11,995 nucleotides of DNA, from the NCBI GenBank assembly GCA_900770535.1, contig CAAHDV010000196.1, forward strand, positions 1 to 11,995, given 5' to 3'. The translations under genes and the position numbers were made by a program. The notes below the pieces were generated by a model that was not told the origin of the DNA, searched no databases, and saw nothing but the letters and a program-made list of their open reading frames with translations. The DNA is from Lachnospiraceae bacterium. GTDB taxonomy: Bacteria > Bacillota > Clostridia > Lachnospirales > Lachnospiraceae. Numbering within the stretch: position 1 is the first letter of the stretch; each line of letters begins with the position of its first letter. Positions 7,376 to 11,995 of the stretch are shown here, piece by piece.

Positions 7376-8518
7376 CTATTTGTATTCTTTATTTAATACG
7401 TTGGCGATGGTCAGTCTCTGTACCTGGTTTGCGCCCTCAAAGATCTGGAATACCTTGACATCGCGCATCAGCTTCTCAACCGGGTACTCCTTGCTATAGC
7501 CGTATCCGCCGAAGATCTGAACTGCGTTGGAGGTCACCTCCTGGGCACAGTCGGAAACGAAGGTCTTGCAGATGGAGCCCTCTTTCTGAACCATGATGCC
7601 CGCATCCATCATCTTCATAGTGTTGTTGACCAGGCATCTGGATGCCTCGATCTTGATGGCCATATCGGCTAACATCTGCTGTACCATCTGGAATTTGATG
7701 ATTGGGGTGTTGAACTGTTTTCTCTCTTTTGCGTACTTTACAGACTCATCTAACGCGCGCTGCATGATGCCGACCGCCAGAGTTGCCACGAATGCGCGGG
7801 ATAAGTTTAAAGCGTTCATAGCTAGCTTAAAACCGCTGCCTTCCGGTCCGACCATGGCAGATGCCTTCACGCGGACATTCTCAAAGATCAGGTCGGTGGT
7901 ATTGGACAGGCGCAGGCCCATCTTGTTCTCATGGGCACCTACGGTCACGCCCGGCGCGTCCGCGTCGATGATAAAAGCAGAAATTCCCTTGTGGCCTGCT
8001 GCCGGATTGGTCTTGAAAAAGCCCACGAACACGCTTGCCACCGCGCCGTTGGTGATGAAGGTCTTGGTTCCGTTTAAGATGTACTCATCTCCGTCCTTCA
8101 CTGCAGTCGCGCGCATGGCTGCCGGGTCGGAACCGGCGTTCGGCTCGGTCAGGGCAAAGCCTGCGAATGCGCCCGGTGCTACTTTATCCGCGAAATACTG
8201 GCCCTGCTCCTTGGTTCCTGCCAGGATCACATTTCGCAGTGCTACGAAGGATGTAACAAAGGTGATGGCATAACCGGCATCCACCTTTGCCAGCTCCTCA
8301 AAGATCATGGCGGTGGTCTCATAGCTTAAACCGGCGCCGCCAAACTCAGCCGGAACCTCCAGCATATGAAGTCCCATGTCAAATCCCCATTTGTAAAGTT
8401 CCTTCGGACACTCACCTTTTTCGTCCGCATCTTTCACATACGGCTTGATCTCATTCTCTGCCATCTCTTTTACAAGAGCGATCAGCGCTTTCTGTTCCTC
8501 GGTGTACATTAAGCTCAT
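7376..8518 (-). CDS. Acyl-CoA dehydrogenase (canonical, short/medium-chain type)
   Basis: 380 residues, the normal length for a soluble FAD acyl-CoA dehydrogenase. It interconverts an acyl-CoA and its trans-2-enoyl-CoA, trading electrons with EtfBA. The FAD/substrate motif ALTEPNAGSD (122-131), TKTFITNG (151-158) and the second family signature starting QIFGGYGY (334-341) all fit the consensus. The catalytic base is E361 in IFEGANQVQR, at the position of the medium-chain enzyme's glutamate. The protein resembles clostridial butyryl-CoA-type dehydrogenases and could run in the reducing direction in an anaerobe. Start: ATG at 8518 with AAGGTG 8 nt upstream. It sits directly before etfBA (11-nt gap). 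The preceding gap to the CoA transferase is 103 nt and contains a GC-rich hairpin. Chain length or aryl preference cannot be read. Confidence 0.93.
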   Translation of the reverse strand: MSLMYTEEQKALIALVKEMAENEIKPYVKDADEKGECPKELYKWGFDMGLHMLEVPAEFGGAGLSYETTAMIFEELAKVDAGYAITFVTSFVALRNVILAGTKEQGQYFADKVAPGAFAGFALTEPNAGSDPAAMRATAVKDGDEYILNGTKTFITNGAVASVFVGFFKTNPAAGHKGISAFIIDADAPGVTVGAHENKMGLRLSNTTDLIFENVRVKASAMVGPEGSGFKLAMNALNLSRAFVATLAVGIMQRALDESVKYAKERKQFNTPIIKFQMVQQMLADMAIKIEASRCLVNNTMKMMDAGIMVQKEGSICKTFVSDCAQEVTSNAVQIFGGYGYSKEYPVEKLMRDVKVFQIFEGANQVQRLTIANVLNKEYK

Positions 8519-8572
8519 ATCTGTGTCACCTTCCCCTTTCTTTTTTGCTTCCTTGTTTTATGTTTTCAGACC

Positions 8573-8601
8573 GGCGGCCCGTCCGGTTTGCGGCGGCCGC
8601 C
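8573..8601. other. GC-rich hairpin between the CoA transferase and acyl-CoA dehydrogenase genes
   Basis: GGCGGCC (8573-8579) and GGCCGCC (8595-8601) form a perfect 7-bp stem with a 15-nt loop. An alternative ACCGG/CCGGT pairing overlaps it. On the minus strand A-rich, not U-rich, sequence follows, so it is not a standard terminator. It lies 20 nt after the CoA transferase stop and may affect mRNA stability between the two genes. Confidence 0.4.
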
Positions 8602-8621
8602 CTGCCATAAAATTTCTGTCC

Positions 8622-9857
8622 TTACAGCTTCTTAAGCTTCGTCTCGCCCGTTGCGGCACCGGAAGTGATTGCCTCCTCAATCTCCGCGTCGCTGTAGCCC
8701 AGATGCTTCATCAGTTCTACGGTATGCGCGCCCTGGGAACCGCCGATCACATATTCCGGCTCTCCCATGCTGCCAAAGCGGATCGGGTTGGTCGGCATAA
8801 AGCGTTCTCCGGACGGATACGGGATCTTAGCCAGGATATGGTTGGCCGCCGCCTGCTCATCCTTGTAAATATCCTCCGGCTCCATGCAGGCCTCACAGGG
8901 CATGTCGTTGGCCTTCAGCCGCTCCATCAGCTCGTCTCTCGTAAACTTTGCGATGGCCCGGTCTAACGCTGCCACAACCTCCTGATTCAGTCCGTTGGCG
9001 TTGATGCTCTCGCAGCGGCGGTACTTCTCTTTTGCCTCGTCGGTCAGCATCTCCGGCGCATCTAAAACGGTAAACATCTTTTCGTAGTCACGGTCATACT
9101 CCGGACAGCAGATGCACACCCACTTGCCGTCGCTGGTGCGGAACACATCGTTGAACGGGTTTACTACCTCGGTACGGTTCTTCGGGTACTGGTTGCCGTA
9201 CTGGGCGGAAATGAGTCCGGTGCTGAGGGCGTAAACAGCTGCGTGGTGCAGGCTGACGGTTACCTTCTCACCCTTTCCAGATCTGTCTCTTCCATATAAA
9301 GCAGCACAGATGCCGGAAGCCAGGGCCAGGGAAACCTGGAAATCACCGAAGCCGTTAGTCGGGATCATCGGCGCATCGCCGCGGTTTACCGTGGTTCCGA
9401 ATACGCCGCCCCTTGCCATGTAGCAGGTTACATCAAACCCGGCGGTATCCTTCTCCGGCCCGTTTTCACCATAGCCCAGGACCTGAGCGAAGATCAGCTT
9501 CGGGAATTTTTCTTTTAAGGTATCGTAATCCAGTCCCAGCTTCTTTAAAGACTTGGTTCTGGTATTGGTTACAAACACATCGGCCTCCGCTAACAGGCGG
9601 TAAGCAATCTCAAGGCCCTTTGGGTCTTTTAAGTTCAGAGTGATAAATTTCTTATTTAAATTGGCTACATCGAAAGCCAGATTTTCGTCATCGTTATAAG
9701 GCATGTTGAACACTGCCCCCTGGGTTCTTGCCGGATCGCCCTTCGCGGATTCAATCTTCACACAGTCAGCGCCCCACTCACCCAGTACACGCACCGTAGT
9801 CGGCGCGGCCAGATACGTCGTTAAGTCAACAACTTTAATTCCTTCCAAAGGTTTCAT
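8622..9857 (-). CDS. Type III (CaiB/BaiF) CoA transferase, FldA/HadA-like
   Basis: 411 residues. Type III transferases move CoA between two carboxylic acids through an aspartyl-CoA intermediate; the likely catalytic residue is D172 in NGFGDFQVS. Other family features are VDLTTYLAAPTTVR (10-23), KIESAKGDPAR (34-44), the ANLNKK box (65-70) and GKGEKVTVSLHHAA. Phrases such as GLDYDTLKEKFPKLIFAQV and GYGENGPEKDTAGFD closely resemble the cinnamoyl-CoA:phenyllactate and 2-hydroxyisocaproate CoA transferases (FldA, HadA), as I remember them. Those enzymes normally serve a 2-hydroxyacyl-CoA dehydratase, which is absent here. Start: ATG at 9857 is preceded by GGAGG 8 nt upstream (9866-9870); an ATG five codons earlier would place that site inside the gene. 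It follows the first dehydrogenase by 154 nt of unusual structured leader. It probably recycles CoA from product to incoming acid. Confidence 0.88.
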   Translation of the reverse strand: MKPLEGIKVVDLTTYLAAPTTVRVLGEWGADCVKIESAKGDPARTQGAVFNMPYNDDENLAFDVANLNKKFITLNLKDPKGLEIAYRLLAEADVFVTNTRTKSLKKLGLDYDTLKEKFPKLIFAQVLGYGENGPEKDTAGFDVTCYMARGGVFGTTVNRGDAPMIPTNGFGDFQVSLALASGICAALYGRDRSGKGEKVTVSLHHAAVYALSTGLISAQYGNQYPKNRTEVVNPFNDVFRTSDGKWVCICCPEYDRDYEKMFTVLDAPEMLTDEAKEKYRRCESINANGLNQEVVAALDRAIAKFTRDELMERLKANDMPCEACMEPEDIYKDEQAAANHILAKIPYPSGERFMPTNPIRFGSMGEPEYVIGGSQGAHTVELMKHLGYSDAEIEEAITSGAATGETKLKKL

Positions 9858-9879
9858 AAGGTATTCCTCCATATTCGGT

Positions 9880-9954
9880 CCGGTCAGGTTCGCATCCCAG
9901 ACCGGTTTAAAGGGGGCAGGGTCCCCAGGTCCAAGCGGGAACCTGACGACCCTG
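9880..9954 (-). promoter_or_regulatory. Structured intercistronic leader with competing stems (candidate cis-regulatory RNA)
   Basis: In the mRNA the first hairpin uses CAGGGTC (9954-9948) with GACCCTG (9923-9917) and an inner CAGGT (9945-9941) with ACCTG (9930-9926). The second uses CCGGTC (9905-9900) with GACCGG (9885-9880), plus two inner G-C pairs. A 9-bp stem, GTCAGGTTC (9947-9939) with GAACCTGAC (9891-9883), would break both. The second hairpin ends about 9 nt before the GGAGG site of the CoA transferase. CCCCCTTTAAA follows the first hairpin, a weak terminator tail at best. Bases 9955-10011, between this element and the stop of the upstream gene, show nothing recognisable. No known riboswitch class was recognised. 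Confidence 0.45.
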
Positions 9955-10011
9955 TTTAGGCAAATCTCTATATGGTTATTTCTGGTATCGCATCATTGGA
10001 ATTTCTAAAAG

Positions 10012-11196
10012 TTACAGCACGTACTCCATATGAGCGCCGTGTTTGATGGTATTTCTGGAAATGGTGATTCTCTGAACGGTCGGAGCGCCCTCTTCCAGCC
10101 ACATTGCGCGGCAGTCGCGGTAGAGTCTCTCAACCGGGCCGTACTTGCAGTCCTCAAAGTAGCCTACGCCGCCGAAGATCTCCAGCATCTCATCGCTGAC
10201 TCTTCTGGTGGTGTCGATACTGAACAGCTTACACATAGCAGCCTTCTCCTCGATGTACTCGCCGGTCGGATTCTCCATGTAAGCCTTTGCGAAGTCATAA
10301 ACCATGCAGCGCAGCGCGTGTACCATCATGGACATATCTGCAATCTTTACACGGATTGCCTGACGGGTTCCGATCGGTTTTCCGAAGGTTACACGGTCAT
10401 TTGCATAAGCCAGGGACAGCTCTAACATTCTCTGTGCCATGCCCAGGTTGCTGGCTGCAATGTGGGCGCGGGATACGGATAAGGAGTGAAGCGCGATCTC
10501 AAGTCCCTGTCCCTCACGGCCTAACAGATACTTCTTGTCGATGCGGCAGTTGGTGAATTTCAGCTCGCCATGTCCGGCACCGCGGCAGCCCATCATGTGC
10601 GGCATGTTGATGACTTCAAATCCCGGTGCATCCATCGGTACGAAGAAAGCGGAAAGTCTGTCGTCTTTGTCGGAATCCGGGTTGGTCACTGCAATGACAT
10701 ATGCGAACTCGCAGCAGTCGGTGTGGGAGATCAGGGTCTTCTCACCGTTTAATACGTAGCTGTCGCCATCTTTTACTGCCAGGGTATGTAAGTCAGCGCC
10801 GGTACCGCCGGTTGCCTCAGTCAACGCGAAGCAGGTGAATACTTCCTTGTTCTGGAACTTAGACATGTACTCTGCTTTCAGCTCCGGGCTGCCGTAGTCA
10901 TCGAGGATTCTCCAGTTTAAGTCCATTGCGTAGTGCAGATGCATTCTCATTCCGCCCGGGCCTCTGGAGAACTCTTCCTGTACCTGTAAGATCTCAAGCT
11001 CGTTTAAGCCCCATCCGCCGTACTCTTCCGGTAAGGAACAACGGTATAAGTTGTTCTCGATTGCCAGATCGTAGAACTCCTGCGGGAACTTGTTGGTAAC
11101 TTCAACCTCTTTCTGGATCTCTTCCAGCGGTCCCTCTGCCAGCTCGCGGATCTGTTTTAAGTAAGCCTGGAACTCTTCCTTTGTTAACTTGCTCAT
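10012..11196 (-). CDS. Divergent acyl-CoA dehydrogenase, first gene of the operon
   Basis: 394 residues with full-length acyl-CoA dehydrogenase architecture: N-terminal helices, a beta domain, and a C-terminal helical domain ending EEGAPTVQR. The likely catalytic base is E369 (E368 is adjacent). Both family signatures are altered. The first reads ALTEATGGTGADL (124-136), where Asp of the usual 'GSD' is Gly. The second, starting EIFGGVGYFEDCKYGPVER (339-357), has a two-residue insertion. The flavin-side 'TFITNG' element is TLISHTDCCEF (154-164). This points to an unusual acyl-CoA, perhaps branched, charged or aryl, or an altered flavin environment. Crotonobetainyl-CoA reductase-like or aryl-propionyl-CoA-type roles are possible but not shown. 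Start: AGGAGG at 11204-11209, 7 nt before ATG. It has a TATAAT-type promoter upstream and diverges from the thioesterase gene. Confidence 0.85.
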   Translation of the reverse strand: MSKLTKEEFQAYLKQIRELAEGPLEEIQKEVEVTNKFPQEFYDLAIENNLYRCSLPEEYGGWGLNELEILQVQEEFSRGPGGMRMHLHYAMDLNWRILDDYGSPELKAEYMSKFQNKEVFTCFALTEATGGTGADLHTLAVKDGDSYVLNGEKTLISHTDCCEFAYVIAVTNPDSDKDDRLSAFFVPMDAPGFEVINMPHMMGCRGAGHGELKFTNCRIDKKYLLGREGQGLEIALHSLSVSRAHIAASNLGMAQRMLELSLAYANDRVTFGKPIGTRQAIRVKIADMSMMVHALRCMVYDFAKAYMENPTGEYIEEKAAMCKLFSIDTTRRVSDEMLEIFGGVGYFEDCKYGPVERLYRDCRAMWLEEGAPTVQRITISRNTIKHGAHMEYVL

Positions 11197-11282
11197 GTGA
11201 TATCCTCCTTATATGAGTGGTTTATTTTGATTGTTTTCTTCTTGCTTTTTGTTGCTATTTCTTTAACAATCTTGATGATGCT

Positions 11283-11312
11283 ATTATAACGTGCCTATCC
11301 GGAAATATCCAA
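11283..11312 (-). promoter_or_regulatory. Promoter for the leftward acyl-CoA operon
   Basis: On the minus strand the -10 is a perfect TATAAT (11288-11283). Eighteen bp upstream is TTGGAT (11312-11307), a 3/6 match to the -35 consensus. A weak -35 with a perfect -10 would fit an activator-dependent promoter. The predicted transcript leader is about 80 nt to the ATG at 11196. Confidence 0.5.
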
Positions 11313-11343
11313 TCGGCTGTAACCGGACGAACAAAACAGATTC

Positions 11344-11358
11344 ATAGGAAATACCTAT
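11344..11358. promoter_or_regulatory. LysR-type T-N11-A palindrome (candidate operator)
   Basis: ATAGG-AAATA-CCTAT is a perfect 5-bp inverted repeat with a 5-bp spacer and contains T-N11-A (11345 to 11357), the core pattern bound by LysR-type regulators. It lies about 30 bp upstream of the leftward -35 and 16 bp before the rightward -35, where one bound protein could affect both promoters. The partial LysR gene at the left edge is one candidate binder; this is inference. Confidence 0.4.
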
Positions 11359-11373
11359 CATTCTATTTTCCGC

Positions 11374-11402
11374 TTGTAAAAGGATTTTTCCAGTGATATA
11401 GT
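11374..11402 (+). promoter_or_regulatory. Promoter for the thioesterase gene
   Basis: TTGTAA (11374-11379), a 17-bp spacer, and TATAGT (11397-11402) with an upstream TGA giving an extended -10 (TGATATAGT). The predicted start near 11409 leaves a leader of about 100 nt before the ATG at 11509. It is the best sigma-A-type match on the plus strand of this gap. Confidence 0.5.
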
Positions 11403-11508
11403 CTAGCGTGTGAAGGTATGATCTGGCGTAAAAACCAGCATTTTCCCCTTTTTTCGCACATGTATTTTCTTATTTTACTGATATATTTTTGACAAATGGA
11501 GGTTTTTT

Positions 11509-11913
11509 ATGATTACAAGACCTGAGATTATGGAAGGGATCCGCCGCCACATCCAGCGCATCGGCGGACAGGAAAATTTAAAGATTTTAGAGATTGAACC
11601 GGGACATGCCCGTCTTTCGATTGAAGTACCGGAGGAAGCTTTGAACCTGTACGGTAACGCCCACGGAGGTTTCCTCTTTTCTCTGTGTGATATCGCAGCA
11701 GGCATGTGCACCTACGCTTATGAAGTCACCAACGTCACCCAGTGCGCCGGGATCAACTTCGTGCGCGGCGTAAATGGCGGAACCATTTATGTAGAATCCA
11801 ATATCGTTCACAAAGGAAGACACACCGCCGTATGCCGGGTGGATATCACCGGAGAAGAGGGAGAACTGCTGGTGACGGGGAACTTCACGATGTTCCTGGG
11901 AAAAGAGATTTAA
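11509..11913 (+). CDS. PaaI-type hotdog-fold acyl-CoA thioesterase
   Basis: 134 residues, the usual size for a single hotdog domain. It would hydrolyse acyl- or aryl-CoA esters to free acid and CoA. The active-site signature NLYGNAHGGFLFSLCDIAAG (46-65) matches the PaaI/YdiI pattern, with N46, H52-G53-G54 and a likely catalytic D61. The strand INFVRG (82-87) and the following HKGRHTAVCRVDI complete the fold, which normally forms dimers or tetramers. Start: GGAGG at 11498-11502, 6 nt before ATG. It is the only plus-strand gene next to the operon and shares its control region, so it probably clears dead-end CoA esters or releases the pathway product. Substrate unknown. Confidence 0.88.
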   Translation: MITRPEIMEGIRRHIQRIGGQENLKILEIEPGHARLSIEVPEEALNLYGNAHGGFLFSLCDIAAGMCTYAYEVTNVTQCAGINFVRGVNGGTIYVESNIVHKGRHTAVCRVDITGEEGELLVTGNFTMFLGKEI

Positions 11914-11995
11914 GTAGGAAGTGAAAGAGACCACTTTCCGGTATTTTCCGCATATCTGGTTGTTTGCCTCTCGATCACACGTGTCCGAATGCAGC
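11914..11995 (+). other. Downstream flank of the thioesterase gene
   Basis: No gene is visible in the last 82 bases. GGAAGTG (11918-11924) and CACTTTCC (11932-11939) can pair with one bulged base and are followed by GGTATTTTCC, a poor terminator candidate for the thioesterase transcript. Confidence 0.25.

Larger units (their letters stand above)
11197..11508. other. Divergent intergenic control region (312 bp)
   Basis: This stretch between the acyl-CoA dehydrogenase (leftward) and thioesterase (rightward) starts contains no plausible gene. It holds a ribosome binding site at each edge, one promoter candidate per strand, and a 15-bp palindrome between them. A direct repeat GGAAATA(T/C)C occurs at 11301-11309 and 11347-11355, 46 bp apart; the second copy lies inside the palindrome. 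The layout suits joint control of both transcripts by one regulator. Confidence 0.6.

Noticed and set aside
7593..8273. Long open frame (226 codons) on the plus strand, antisense to the canonical acyl-CoA dehydrogenase
   Set aside because: The translation has no recognisable family and the minus-strand gene carries all family motifs. It is a shadow of that gene's codon bias. The same applies to the plus-strand frames at 5106-5621, 5751-6314 and 8445-8966.
3777..9857. Bile-acid 7-dehydroxylation (bai) operon
   Set aside because: A ligase and a CoA transferase fit superficially, but there is no short-chain hydroxysteroid dehydrogenase, no BaiE dehydratase and no BaiCD/BaiH flavoenzyme.
3777..11196. 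Carnitine (cai) or gamma-butyrobetaine operon
   Set aside because: A CaiB-family transferase, a ligase and dehydrogenases are present, but no CaiT/BCCT transporter or CaiD hydratase is seen, and the transferase looks more like FldA/HadA.
11196..11218. CTCAT...ATGAG repeat flanking the ribosome binding site of the first dehydrogenase
   Set aside because: Only a 5-bp AT-rich stem with a long loop, too weak to claim as a sequestering hairpin.
11423..11438. CTGG...CCAG inverted repeat in the thioesterase leader
   Set aside because: A four-bp stem is expected by chance in sequence of this length.
11489..11494. TTGACA just before the thioesterase ribosome binding site
   Set aside because: A perfect -35 hexamer, but only about 14 bp from the start codon; a -10 would fall inside the gene.
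1..11995. CRISPR array, tRNA, rRNA, insertion sequence, prophage or defence genes
   Set aside because: No spaced direct repeats, tRNA-like cloverleaf, transposase, integrase or nuclease motifs were found on either strand.

Overview
The window looks like part of a chromosome from an anaerobic Firmicute of the class Clostridia, probably a gut Lachnospiraceae or Clostridium-like species. The evidence is strong AGGAGG-type ribosome binding sites about 6-8 nt before most starts, an acyl-CoA dehydrogenase/EtfBA/CoA-transferase gene set typical of amino-acid- and enoate-using clostridia, a desulfoferrodoxin-like protein, and YkvI and GntP family permeases. The genus is not fixed by what is visible. 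No rRNA, tRNA, CRISPR array, transposase or phage gene was seen.

Layout from left to right. 2-331 (+) is the 3' end of a LysR-type regulator. It converges, with a 3-nt gap, on nine minus-strand genes. Read in their own direction (right to left) these are: a divergent acyl-CoA dehydrogenase (11196-10012); a type III CoA transferase of the FldA/HadA subgroup (9857-8622); a canonical acyl-CoA dehydrogenase (8518-7376); etfB (7364-6576); etfA (6556-5546); an AMP-forming acyl-CoA ligase (5414-3777); a desulfoferrodoxin-like protein whose catalytic iron site looks replaced by cysteines (3770-3219); a YkvI-like membrane protein (3136-1844); and a GntP-family permease (1636-335). A PaaI-type hotdog thioesterase (11509-11913, +) diverges from the first gene across a 312-bp control region holding a promoter in each direction and a LysR-type T-N11-A palindrome.

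How the parts may work together (inference). The ligase would load a carboxylic acid onto CoA at the cost of ATP. The CoA transferase would then pass CoA from product to fresh substrate. One or both dehydrogenases would interconvert acyl-CoA and 2-enoyl-CoA with EtfBA as electron carrier, possibly bifurcating. The thioesterase would free trapped CoA, and the two permeases would move substrate or product. The composition resembles the caffeate-reduction (car) genes of Acetobacterium and the aryl-acrylate reduction genes of Clostridium sporogenes. There is no dehydratase, hydratase, thiolase or carnitine-type BCCT transporter, so the substrate is unknown.

Several intercistronic gaps contain strong inverted repeats. 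The most striking is the 154-nt leader before the CoA transferase, which can fold into two local hairpins or into one competing long-range stem. Together with the Cys-rich desulfoferrodoxin-like protein, this is the least explained content of the window.
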